Shown here one piece after another: positions 1 to 6,804 of a DNA stretch of 10,116 nt. How positions within the stretch are numbered: the first letter of the stretch is position 1; each line of letters opens with the position of its first letter. The position numbers were made by a program, and so were the translations under genes. Below the pieces are notes generated by a model. The model saw only the letters and a program-made list of their open reading frames with translations. It was not told the origin of the DNA and did no database searches. Location of the stretch: the NCBI GenBank assembly GCA_945486175.1, contig CALYTA010000014.1, positions 1-10,116 on the forward strand, read 5' to 3'. Source of the stretch: an uncultured Clostridia bacterium (GTDB lineage: Bacteria > Bacillota > Clostridia > Oscillospirales > Butyricicoccaceae).

Positions 1-1134
1 CAGGTCAGACAGCATAGGCCGTTTGTCCTCACGTTTTTCCACCGCACGGGACAGCTGGGACAGGCAGATCACCGGCACATTCAGCTCCTTTGCCATGATC
101 TTCATGGCGCGGGAGATTTCGCCGATCTCATTGACACGGCTCTCCGAGCGCTTGCCCGACTGCATCAGCTGCAAATAATCGATGACGATCAGGCCGAGGT
201 TGTCGCCAAGGCGGCGGCATTTCGCCTTGATCTCCGCGACGGTAATCGCGGGGTTGTCGTCGACATAGATGTGGGTCTTTGCGAGCGTATTGGATGCGCG
301 CGCGATTTTCGCCCAGTCATCCGGGTCGAGCTCGCCGGTCTTGAGCTTCTGCGAATCGATGACCGCCTCCTGCGCCAGCAGACGGGACGCCAGCTGGTCC
401 TTGCTCATCTCGAGCTGGAACAGGACAACGTCCTTTGCCGTGTGCTTGGCGGCATACAGCGCGACATTGAGCGCAAAGGCGGTCTTGCCCATGCCCGGGC
501 GCGCTGCGATGAGAATGAGGTCGGATTTGTTCAGGCCGGTCAGCCTGCGGTCAAGCTCATGGAAGCCGGTCGGCAGGCCGGGCAGCCCGCTTTCACTCTG
601 CGCCAGCTCATCCAGGCGGTTGTAGACATCCAGAATGACGCTCTTGATCGGCGTCAGGCCCTGTACCTCGCGCCCATGGCGCACCGCATAGATTTTCTGC
701 TCCGCCGACTCCGCGATATCGCCCGCCTCTCCTGCGCCCTCGTATGCCATCGCCTGGATATCCGCGCCTGCCGACGCGATTTCGCGCAGCATGCTCTTGT
801 CACGGATGATGCGCGCATATTCGCGCACGCCCGCCGCGGTCGGCGTGACATCCATCAGCTGGGACAGGTAGGCGCGGCCGCCTGCGTCATCATATGTGCC
901 GTTGATCTTGAGCTCATTGAGCACGGTCACGGCGTCGATGCGCACCGAACCGGTGAACATCTCGAAAATGGTCTCAAAAATGCGGCGGTTTTCCTCCGCA
1001 TAAAAGTCCTCCGGGCGCAGCAGCTCGATGACCTCCGGTATACAGGACGGGTCGATCAGCATGGAGCCGATCACTGCCTGCTCCGCTTCCAGCGCCTGCG
1101 GCATCTGCCGCGCCAGCAGCTCATCCATTGCCAT
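1..1134 (-). CDS. dnaB: Replicative DNA helicase DnaB, 3' end outside the window
   Basis: This is the hexameric helicase that unwinds DNA ahead of the replisome and recruits primase (called DnaC in Bacillus). The frame is open from the ATG at 1134 to the window edge, giving 378 codons; about 65 C-terminal residues of a usual 440-450 aa protein are missing. The N-terminal domain has the typical EAEQAVIGSML stretch near residues 16-26. The RecA-like domain has Walker A ARPGMGKT at 211-218, the LFQLEMS segment after it, Walker B LIVIDYLQLM with Asp319, and LSQLSRAVEKR near the edge. The start is set by AGGAGGG (1143-1149), 8 nt upstream; a second ATG two codons in is less well spaced. It lies 27 bp after rplI with no terminator between, so it is the last visible gene of the gdpP-rplI-dnaB operon. 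No intein or insertion is seen in the visible part. Confidence 0.98.
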   Translation of the reverse strand, partial: MAMDELLARQMPQALEAEQAVIGSMLIDPSCIPEVIELLRPEDFYAEENRRIFETIFEMFTGSVRIDAVTVLNELKINGTYDDAGGRAYLSQLMDVTPTAAGVREYARIIRDKSMLREIASAGADIQAMAYEGAGEAGDIAESAEQKIYAVRHGREVQGLTPIKSVILDVYNRLDELAQSESGLPGLPTGFHELDRRLTGLNKSDLILIAARPGMGKTAFALNVALYAAKHTAKDVVLFQLEMSKDQLASRLLAQEAVIDSQKLKTGELDPDDWAKIARASNTLAKTHIYVDDNPAITVAEIKAKCRRLGDNLGLIVIDYLQLMQSGKRSESRVNEIGEISRAMKIMAKELNVPVICLSQLSRAVEKREDKRPMLSDL

Positions 1135-1161
1135 GCTGTTTTCCCTCCTGACCGTGCGGAA

Positions 1162-1611
1162 TTACTCTGCCTCTGTTACCTGGACCTTCAGCTTGCCGAC
1201 GACCTCCGGATACAGCTTGACCTTCAGCTCAAATGTGCCGAATGTCTTGATCGCTTCATCCAGGACAATCTTCTGCTTGCTGACCTCAATGCCGTGCTCC
1301 TTCTTGAGCTGTGCCGCGATTTCCTTGCTCGTGACCGAACCGAAAATGCGTCCGCTCGTGCCGCCCTTGGCGGTCATGTGCACGATGATGGATTCAAATT
1401 TCTTTGCATTTGCTTCGGCTTCCGCGCGCTCCACTGCCTCGCGGTGTGCGCGTGCCTCCTCTGCCTGCTTCATCTGGTTCATATTGTCCGCTGTTGCGGC
1501 AACTGCCAGGCCTCTGGGCAGCAGGTAGTTTCTGCCATAGCCCTCGGATACCTCGACGAGCTGGCCCTTCTTGCCCTTGCCCTTGACGTCCTGCTGTAAA
1601 ATTACCTTCAT
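1162..1611 (-). CDS. rplI: 50S ribosomal protein L9
   Basis: L9 is a 149-aa protein of the large ribosomal subunit that binds 23S rRNA at the base of the L1 stalk and helps maintain reading frame. The N-terminal RNA-binding domain is clear: MKVILQQDVKGKGKKGQLVEV-like start, then GYGRNYLLPRGLA around residues 33-45. A charged helix rich in Glu, Ala and Lys follows (about 52-75), then the C-terminal domain with GSVTSKEIA. The length is normal. The frame is open a further 29 codons upstream, but that extension is basic, unlike L9, and would overlap the end of gdpP. The ATG at 1611 has AGGAGGG (1619-1625) 7 nt upstream and is the right start. It sits 28 bp after gdpP and 27 bp before dnaB, the same order as in Bacillus and many Clostridia. 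Confidence 0.98.
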   Translation of the reverse strand: MKVILQQDVKGKGKKGQLVEVSEGYGRNYLLPRGLAVAATADNMNQMKQAEEARAHREAVERAEAEANAKKFESIIVHMTAKGGTSGRIFGSVTSKEIAAQLKKEHGIEVSKQKIVLDEAIKTFGTFELKVKLYPEVVGKLKVQVTEAE

Positions 1612-1639
1612 AACGAATCCCTCCTGGGTAGCTAAACTC

Positions 1640-3652
1640 TTATTGTGTCTCCTCGTCCTCCTGCGCGCTCTGGCATTCCAGATACGTTTCGACAGCATGA
1701 TAAATGCGTTCCGCAGCCGTACGGCTGTCGGTGTTCTTCATCTGTGCGCCCGCAGCCGTCAGGCTGCCGCCGCCGCCCAGCATCTCCGTAATGACCTGTA
1801 CATTGATGCTGCCCATCGAACGTGCGGAAACCACGATATCGTCCCCGAGCGGGAACGCGACAATGCTCGCGCGCACGCCGATGATATTCAAAAGCTCGTC
1901 CGCAGCCTGTGCCGCGATCGGGCGGGAAGTCTGGAAATCCGCGACGGCGATGACAATGCCGCCTGCGGTTGAGCGCGCGCACGAAATCACGCGCTCGCGC
2001 TGCATGTATTCGTCAAACGAATTCTGGAACATGCGTTTGACTGATGTCATATCCGCACCGGCACGGCGCAGATAGGCGGCTGCCTCGAACGTGCGCACGC
2101 CTGCCTTGATGGAAAAGCCCTTGGTGTCCAGATGGATGCCTGCCAGAAGCGCCTCCGCTTCCAGACGGCTGATCGTCTGATTGGGCACCATGTACTGTAA
2201 CAGCTCACTCACCAGCTCGCTGGCAGATGATGCCGACGGTTCATGCATGTTGACCGCACAGTTTTCGATATAATCTGCGGCGCGGCGGTGGTGGTCGATG
2301 ACAGCCACGCGGCGGCAGCGCTGGAGCAGCTCCGGCGCTTCCACGAAATCCGGGCGGTTGGTATCGACAACAACCATCAGGCTGCCCGAATCGATCATCT
2401 CTTCCGCCTGCTCCGGCTCAATGAACACGCCGTCATACTCACCGCTCGCATCGATTTTATCCAGCAGCGGCTGGGCAAGCGTCTGCGCGCGGCGCAGGAC
2501 AATATGCACCTGCTTGCCGCGGCTGCGCGCGGCACATACGACGCCGACTGCGGCACCGACTGCGTCGATATCCGAATTGCGGTGGCCCATGACGAACACC
2601 TGTGACGAGTCGCGCATCAGCTGGCCGAGCGCGTTCGCCATGACGCGCGATTTGACCTTGGTGCGCTTTTCCACCTCCTTGGTCACGCCGCCAAAGAACT
2701 CGAACGCAAAGCGGTTTTTGATAACCGTCTGGTCGCCGCCGCGGGACAGCGCCATCTCCAGCGCAAGCGCTGCAAATTCGTATTTTTCCTCCAGCGTGCG
2801 CCCGTCGCGGCCAATGCCGATGGACAGCGTCGCATTGATGCCCTCGCGCGAGATAATGGAGCGCACCGAATCGAGCACAGAGAATTTGTCCTGTGCAATC
2901 GCGGCGAGGTCGCGCTCCTCAATGATGAAAATATACCGGTCGCGGTCGAATTTGCGCAGCACGCCGTGTACATCCTTCGCCCATTCGCCGATGCGGTTGT
3001 CGATCGCTGCGAGCAGCGTCGCCTTCTCCGAGTCGCTGACATTCTTGACCAGCTCCTCATAATTGTCGATGGAAATGATGGATACCACGGGGCGGCTCTC
3101 CTCATATTCCCTGCGCAGGGAGACTAGCTCCGTCGAATCAATCCAGTACAGCGTCATCAGCACGCTCGCGCTGCCGTCCGCCGGCTGCACCAGCGAACCG
3201 AGCACCATATAATACCGGTCGCCGACCTTGACCTCAGACGGATACCGTGTCTTCTTGTCCATCAGCCATGCGGAATCAAAGCCGGGAACAATGTCGCTCA
3301 CCGTCTGCTCAAACAGGCTGTCGGTCATATCATAGACCTCATTGAACCGGTCATTGCACCAGACAATCTGGCCGGTTCCGATCATGCACACTGTAATCGG
3401 CAGCGGGAAGGTGCTCATCGTCTGCTGGGATTCCGCATCGATGTTGCCGGATACCGTCTCCAGATACTGCAGCATCTCCCGCTTGCGGCGGCACATGGTG
3501 ACATTATAATAACCGTACAGCACGCCGCATACAATCAGTTCAAACACCGCCAGATACAGTGAAAAAAAGGCGCTGACGCAGGCAAACAGCAGGAAAACAA
3601 CAAAATACATACCGAAGCCCGGTTCCAAAATTTTGCTCAACCGCTTATCCAA
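1640..3652 (-). CDS. gdpP: Cyclic-di-AMP phosphodiesterase GdpP (YybT), TTG start
   Basis: GdpP is a membrane-anchored enzyme that hydrolyses c-di-AMP to pApA and so tunes potassium, osmotic and cell-wall homeostasis. From the TTG start it has 670 aa, close to the usual 650-660. Two transmembrane helices lie at about 14-30 and 31-51, a PAS-like domain at about 65-165, a degenerate GGDEF domain at about 185-320 (SIGIGR retained, no GGDEF motif), then DHH and DHHA1 domains. Metal-binding residues are His357, Asp361 and Asp363 in GHRNSDID, Asp430 in VVVDTNRP, IDHH at 452-455, and Asp509 in HLDTKGF. DHHA1 has GGGGSLTAAGAQ near 626. The TTG at 3652 is preferred because AAAGGGGG (3663-3670) sits 10 nt upstream and the protein then begins like the family (MDKRLSK). 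The in-frame ATG at 3709 has no clear Shine-Dalgarno, would lie only about 15 nt from the predicted transcript start, and adds 19 unfamiliar residues. It is first in the operon with rplI and dnaB. Confidence 0.96.
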   Translation of the reverse strand: MDKRLSKILEPGFGMYFVVFLLFACVSAFFSLYLAVFELIVCGVLYGYYNVTMCRRKREMLQYLETVSGNIDAESQQTMSTFPLPITVCMIGTGQIVWCNDRFNEVYDMTDSLFEQTVSDIVPGFDSAWLMDKKTRYPSEVKVGDRYYMVLGSLVQPADGSASVLMTLYWIDSTELVSLRREYEESRPVVSIISIDNYEELVKNVSDSEKATLLAAIDNRIGEWAKDVHGVLRKFDRDRYIFIIEERDLAAIAQDKFSVLDSVRSIISREGINATLSIGIGRDGRTLEEKYEFAALALEMALSRGGDQTVIKNRFAFEFFGGVTKEVEKRTKVKSRVMANALGQLMRDSSQVFVMGHRNSDIDAVGAAVGVVCAARSRGKQVHIVLRRAQTLAQPLLDKIDASGEYDGVFIEPEQAEEMIDSGSLMVVVDTNRPDFVEAPELLQRCRRVAVIDHHRRAADYIENCAVNMHEPSASSASELVSELLQYMVPNQTISRLEAEALLAGIHLDTKGFSIKAGVRTFEAAAYLRRAGADMTSVKRMFQNSFDEYMQRERVISCARSTAGGIVIAVADFQTSRPIAAQAADELLNIIGVRASIVAFPLGDDIVVSARSMGSINVQVITEMLGGGGSLTAAGAQMKNTDSRTAAERIYHAVETYLECQSAQEDEETQ

Positions 3653-3671
3653 AACGAAGTTGCCCCCTTTC

Positions 3672-3698
3672 CGGTTTCCGCATCCAGCCGGGAAACCG
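3672..3698 (-). promoter_or_regulatory. Hairpin in the gdpP 5' leader
   Basis: Arms 3672-3679 and 3691-3698 are an exact 8-bp inverted repeat (CGGTTTCC/GGAAACCG) around an 11-nt loop. On the minus-strand transcript it lies between the predicted start (about 3724) and the GdpP start codon. Its 3' arm ends right beside the Shine-Dalgarno stretch at 3663-3670. It could affect ribosome access, but no known riboswitch or protein site is recognised and the role is unproven. Confidence 0.45.
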
Positions 3699-3730
3699 CG
3701 GCGGCACATACTGCCACCAATACATTATGC

Positions 3731-3759
3731 ATTATAGCAAACCCATTCGCCGCTGACAA
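3731..3759 (-). promoter_or_regulatory. SigA-type promoter for gdpP-rplI-dnaB
   Basis: On the minus strand there is TTGTCA (3754-3759), a 17-bp spacer, and a perfect TATAAT (3731-3736). A TG one base before the -10 makes it an extended -10 as well. The predicted transcript start is about 3724, giving a leader of about 70 nt to the TTG start of gdpP. The -35 lies only 16 bp beyond the terminator hairpin of the preceding gene. Confidence 0.85.
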
Positions 3760-3775
3760 GCGTTTTTACGCACAA

Positions 3776-3804
3776 ATGCAGGAAATCAACGCGATTTCCT
3801 GCAT
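3776..3804 (-). terminator. 12-bp perfect hairpin after the acyltransferase gene
   Basis: ATGCAGGAAATC (3776-3787) and its exact complement (3793-3804) enclose the 5-nt loop 3788-3792. The hairpin begins 15 nt past the acyltransferase stop and separates that operon from the gdpP promoter. The U-tract on the minus-strand transcript is short (ATTTG), so termination may be partial or factor-assisted. The other face carries TCTTTTG, so two-way action is possible, although no plus-strand gene ends here. Confidence 0.65.
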
Positions 3805-3819
3805 CTTTTGACCTTTCTT

Positions 3820-4896
3820 TCACTTTTCCGCGCGCCGCACCGGGCGAAACAGCAGGCGGTGCACCGCATCCATCATCCGGTTGTACGCCCGTGTGACAGG
3901 CGGACTGCTCAGCACCAGCGATACAATGAACGCATATACCAGCAGCAGCGCGAGCTGTGGAATGCCGTAATCCAGCCGTCCCGGGTATTTGTATTTCTCC
4001 AGCCCCGGGAGCAGCCGGGCCAGCAGCCCGCACAGCCATTCCCAATGCCCGACAACCCACAGCATCGGGAAGGCATGCAGCAGATAGACTGTCATGCTGC
4101 CGCGCCCAATGCGCGTGAGCACGCTTTTTCCCGCCGGAACCAGCCGCAGCAGCATCACGCCGAGCAGCGGCGCAATCAGGTAGATGGACAGGCGGAATGC
4201 CATGCCCTCCAGCGGCTCCAGCCCCTGTGTCTCATAGGAATTGACCAGCTGGAACGGATGGCTGGCTGAGCTGTCCGGGTGCAGCGTGTCGGTGATCCAC
4301 AGCGCCAGAAAAGCACCTGTCCCGCCGCACAGCAGCACAGCGGGCACCGGCAGGCACCGGATGCGCTTCATATGTTCTTCCGTACAGTAGTATCCGAGCA
4401 GGTAGAACGGGAAAAAGCACACGGTGCGTGAAAGCGACAATGTGCGTCCGAAATAATGGTCTCCGCCGGCGAGCAGTGCCACCACGATGGAAAGCGGCAG
4501 CAGCCCGCGGATGCGCAGCAGCTCCGGCAGCAGCAGCCGGATGATGAGCAGTGTCAGCAGGAACCAGTACATGTTGAGCGGCCGGAGCAGGCCATATTCC
4601 AGCTCCGGCGACTGCCCGGCACGTATCATATAGTACAATGTATTGAACAGCAGGAACGGAACCAGATAATCCGCCAGTGCAGCGCGCCGGCGCTTTTCCG
4701 CATGCTTGCCGAAATAACCGGACAAAAACAGGAACAGCGGCATCTGTACCGACAGCACCACCAGCCGGATTGTGTACAGCAGCGGCGTCTTCTGTCCCAG
4801 CATGTCGTACATGTGTACATACACCACGCTGATGATGAGCAGGCCCTTGAGATTGTCCAGTGCGGCATTCCGTTCCTCTTGGATGGATGGATTCAC
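3820..4896 (-). CDS. Integral-membrane acyltransferase, acyltransferase-3 / fucose 4-O-acetylase-like
   Basis: A 358-aa polytopic membrane protein with about ten hydrophobic segments, matching the acyltransferase-3 family (PF01757), closest in style to the NolL/fucose 4-O-acetylase branch. Such enzymes move acetyl or other acyl groups from the cytoplasm onto cell-surface sugars. Family signs are LDNLKGLLI with His28 in helix 1 (13-28), MPLFLFLSGYF (52-62), the MYWFL segment (109-113), FFPFYLLGYY (161-170) and GRGSMTVYLLHAFP (264-277). It starts at GTG 4896, the first start codon after the in-frame stop of the upstream gene. The Shine-Dalgarno GGAGAGGAG (4909-4917) lies inside the end of that gene and the gap is 9 bp, so the two genes are probably translationally coupled. 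The acceptor cannot be told from sequence; no glycan-biosynthesis genes are in the window. Confidence 0.85.
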   Translation of the reverse strand: MNPSIQEERNAALDNLKGLLIISVVYVHMYDMLGQKTPLLYTIRLVVLSVQMPLFLFLSGYFGKHAEKRRRAALADYLVPFLLFNTLYYMIRAGQSPELEYGLLRPLNMYWFLLTLLIIRLLLPELLRIRGLLPLSIVVALLAGGDHYFGRTLSLSRTVCFFPFYLLGYYCTEEHMKRIRCLPVPAVLLCGGTGAFLALWITDTLHPDSSASHPFQLVNSYETQGLEPLEGMAFRLSIYLIAPLLGVMLLRLVPAGKSVLTRIGRGSMTVYLLHAFPMLWVVGHWEWLCGLLARLLPGLEKYKYPGRLDYGIPQLALLLVYAFIVSLVLSSPPVTRAYNRMMDAVHRLLFRPVRRAEK

Positions 4897-4905
4897 AGCA
4901 GTTGA

Positions 4906-6213
4906 CTACTCCTCTCCTTCGCCGGAATCATCTTCCCCGTCTTCTGCATCATCCCCTGTGCCATCCGTGCGCATGCGGACACGCCGCACGGGCTGCCCGG
5001 TCTGCTCGTCGATATGGTCTATTCCCGCATATTCCGCCGTGGCAACCGGCAGGTGCTTGTGTGCCAGCAGGCGGGAAATAATGTCAGTCAGAATGCGGTA
5101 CAGGATGGCGAACACCGGCACGCCGATGAGCATGCCGAAAAATCCGAACAGTCCTCCGAACAGCAGAATGGAAAACAACACCCAGAAGCTGGACAGTCCG
5201 GTGGAGTTGCCCAGAATCTTCGGTCCCAGAATGTTTCCGTCAAACTGCTGCAGGACGAGCACATAAATGAGAAAATAAATCGATTTGATCGGATCGTCGA
5301 TCAAAATGATGACAAAGGACGGTATTGCGCCGATAAACGGCCCGAAAAACGGGATAATATTTGTGACGCCGATAATCACACTGACAAGCATCGCATACGG
5401 CATGTTCATGATCGGCAGCACCACGCAGCAGATCAGGAAAATAATGAATGAGTCGATCAGCTTGCCGCCGATGAACCCGCTGAACATCTGGTGGGCATAG
5501 CGCGCATAATCCATGACGATATTGCCCCAGCGCGCGCCCAGCGCCGCATAGGTGCAGCGCGTCAGCTGGCGCAGGAAGCGTTCCTTGCCTGCCAGCAGGT
5601 AGATGGCAACAATGATGCCGATGAACAGGTTTTTCACCAGAGTAACCGTGCTCATCAGGCCGATGGACACATAGCTCAGCGCCTCCTGCATGGACGGCGC
5701 AAGCGATGTCTGGATCCATTCTTCGACATAGTTGACTGCCTGCGCATACAGCGACATGGCGTTCTGCTCCAGCTCCGGATTGCTCGCCAGCAGCGTCTGC
5801 AAGGTCTGGGAAATATGCATGAGATTGGTCGGCAGGGCGGAGGCAAAGCTCGTCACGCTGGTGATAATCTGCGGAATCAGCAGTGCCAGCAGGCCGACAA
5901 TCAACGCGCCCGCACCGAGAAACGTGCCCATCATCGCGAGGATATCTGCACAGTACAGCGACCGGTGCCCGCGCCAGCGAAGGGTTTTATGGAACAGGCG
6001 CCGCAGCTTTCCCCGCAGCCAGTTATAAGCAGGTGAGAGCACATAGGCAATGCCAATACCGAGGATGACCGGCATGAGGATGGAAATCAGCCGGGAAATT
6101 GCCCCCAGTAATGTGTCAAACTTATAGATGCAGAAAAATATCAGCAGCGTCAGCGCGCCGACAATCACAACTGTCGCACCCCAGCCGAAATATTTTTTCA
6201 TACTCTCTTTCAC
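4906..6213 (-). CDS. AI-2E family transporter (YdiK/YtvI/PerM-like)
   Basis: A 435-aa multi-spanning membrane protein of the AI-2E family (PF01594). Members have been linked to AI-2 export or Na+/H+ exchange, but most, including this one, have no proven substrate. Hydrophobic segments lie at about 11-30, 40-60, 92-125, 190-208, 252-270, 275-325 and 340-375. A soluble stretch at about 125-185 sits between the early and late helices, as usual. The family signature is NIIPFFGPFIGAIPS at 285-299, followed by FDGNILGPKILG (324-335). The C-terminus carries an extra hydrophilic tail ending in a very acidic stretch (about 417-435). It starts at GTG 6213, with GGGGAG (6221-6226) 7 nt upstream; an in-frame ATG four codons in is too far from it. 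It is co-transcribed with the acyltransferase gene 9 bp downstream. Confidence 0.92.
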   Translation of the reverse strand: MKESMKKYFGWGATVVIVGALTLLIFFCIYKFDTLLGAISRLISILMPVILGIGIAYVLSPAYNWLRGKLRRLFHKTLRWRGHRSLYCADILAMMGTFLGAGALIVGLLALLIPQIITSVTSFASALPTNLMHISQTLQTLLASNPELEQNAMSLYAQAVNYVEEWIQTSLAPSMQEALSYVSIGLMSTVTLVKNLFIGIIVAIYLLAGKERFLRQLTRCTYAALGARWGNIVMDYARYAHQMFSGFIGGKLIDSFIIFLICCVVLPIMNMPYAMLVSVIIGVTNIIPFFGPFIGAIPSFVIILIDDPIKSIYFLIYVLVLQQFDGNILGPKILGNSTGLSSFWVLFSILLFGGLFGFFGMLIGVPVFAILYRILTDIISRLLAHKHLPVATAEYAGIDHIDEQTGQPVRRVRMRTDGTGDDAEDGEDDSGEGEE

Positions 6214-6254
6214 GGGAAGGCTCCCCTTTCGTCAATTGCATTACATCGAATTCT

Positions 6255-6263
6255 ATTGTAACA
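6255..6263 (-). promoter_or_regulatory. Extended -10 promoter for the AI-2E/acyltransferase operon
   Basis: On the minus strand TGT precedes TACAAT (6255-6260), forming an extended -10. No good -35 lies 16-18 bp further upstream. The predicted start near 6248 gives a leader of about 35 nt before the GTG at 6213. It is divergent from the T-box promoter, with about 130 bp of AT-rich sequence between the two -10 boxes. Confidence 0.6.
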
Positions 6264-6292
6264 GATTTCTTACCGCCCGGTGAGGAAAAAAC

Positions 6293-6303
6293 GTTAATTT
6301 AAC
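6293..6303. promoter_or_regulatory. 11-bp palindrome between the divergent promoters
   Basis: GTTAATTTAAC is an exact palindrome around its central base. It lies about 33 bp upstream of the minus-strand -10, so it could be an operator or just AT-rich sequence. A-tracts follow at 6304-6308, 6322-6325 and 6332-6336. No named regulator motif is recognised. Confidence 0.25.
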
Positions 6304-6388
6304 AAAAATTTTCCCAAGACCAAAATTTGCCAAAAACATTCCCACACCTTAGCCATAATTCGCTGCCGCTTTTTGTGCACAATCCCCA

Positions 6389-6417
6389 TTGCATTCGACG
6401 TAAAATGCGCTTATACT
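6389..6417 (+). promoter_or_regulatory. SigA-type promoter for the T-box/porGDAB operon
   Basis: TTGCAT (6389-6394), a 17-bp spacer and TATACT (6412-6417) form a good vegetative promoter. The predicted transcript start is about 6424, roughly 15-30 nt before the first T-box structure and about 380 nt before porG. Confidence 0.8.
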
Positions 6418-6423
6418 TAAAAG

Positions 6424-6693
6424 TAATCAACTGAACATCCCGCTGAAAAGACAGCGACGGAGACAGTACGTCTGTTTGGAACCTCCCAGCGAGCCGGGGA
6501 CAGTGCAAGCCCGGCAGCAGTACATACAGTCCGAAAATCACTCCTGAGTCGCAGGCCGAACCCCGTTTTCCGGCAAGTAGGTCATGCCGGTTTTCCCCGT
6601 TATCGGAAGCTCATATGATGGTATGCAGTAACAGGTGGTTGAACGAAGCAGTCATGCTCTCGTCCTTTTACGGATGGGAGCTTTTTTATTTTT
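6424..6693 (+). promoter_or_regulatory. T-box leader riboswitch, isoleucine specifier (AUC)
   Basis: A tRNA-sensing leader that lets transcription continue when the matching tRNA is uncharged. The stem I base pairs GCGAC (6454-6458) with GTCGC (6548-6552). The AGTA of the specifier loop is at 6465-6468. The distal module AGCGAG (6488-6493) leads into a GCCGGG/CCCGGC stem (6493-6498/6510-6515) enclosing AGTGCAAG. The 3' side reads GAA-A-ATC-A-CTCCTGAG (6533-6547), lining up base for base with the glyQS layout GAA-A-GGC-A-UUCUUGAG; the specifier is therefore AUC at 6537-6539, isoleucine. A CCGGCA/TGCCGG hairpin is at 6570-6590. The antiterminator has AGG (6633-6635) pairing with CCT (6664-6666), a 7-nt bulge beginning UGGU (6636-6639), ACG (6643-6645) with CGT (6661-6663), and AGCA/TGCT (6647-6650/6655-6658). 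UGGU suits a tRNA ending in discriminator A plus CCA, as tRNA-Ile does. Confidence 0.92.
6656..6693 (+). terminator. T-box intrinsic terminator
   Basis: Arms 6656-6665 and 6672-6681 form a 10-bp stem with two G-U pairs around the loop 6666-6671, followed by a run of T broken by one A (6682-6693). The 5' arm contains CGTCCT, which pairs instead with the T-box sequence in the antiterminator. The two structures are therefore mutually exclusive, as expected for transcription attenuation. Confidence 0.9.
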
Positions 6694-6742
6694 CTGCGGA
6701 ATGACAGATTTGTTATTTTTGATTGAAGATTGAACAGGCGCT

Positions 6743-6775
6743 GTCCGGAAACAAGGCTTTGGGCTTTTTCCAGAC
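6743..6775 (+). promoter_or_regulatory. Hairpin between the T-box terminator and porG
   Basis: Bases 6743-6755 pair with 6764-6775: GTC/GAC, one C-A mismatch, GGAAA/TTTCC, a bulged C at 6752, then AAG/CTT around an 8-nt loop. There is no T-run after it, so it is not a terminator. It lies about 16 nt before the porG Shine-Dalgarno GGAGGAG (6791-6797) and may be a processing or stability element; the function is unknown. Confidence 0.35.
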
Positions 6776-6804
6776 CGCCCTGAATTGGACGGAGGAGATT
6801 TTTC

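Noticed and set aside
271..1599. Plus-strand open frame of 442 codons
   Set aside because: It lies fully antisense to dnaB and rplI, which are unmistakable families; its Cys/Leu/Arg-rich protein matches no family I know and is a by-product of GC-rich codon use.
1612..1698. N-terminal extension of rplI
   Set aside because: It overlaps the gdpP end and does not resemble L9; the ATG at 1611 has an ideal ribosome binding site.
3653..3709. ATG at 3709 as the start of gdpP
   Set aside because: It has no clear Shine-Dalgarno, lies only about 15 nt from the predicted transcript start, and adds 19 residues not typical of GdpP.
4906..6213. Calling the AI-2E protein an autoinducer-2 exporter
   Set aside because: The family name reflects one member; there is no luxS or lsr context here, so the substrate is left open.
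6441..6456. CGCTG/CAGCG hairpin just before stem I as a separate element
   Set aside because: Its 3' arm overlaps the stem I base (6454-6458), and it is only 5 bp; it is at best an alternative fold of the T-box.
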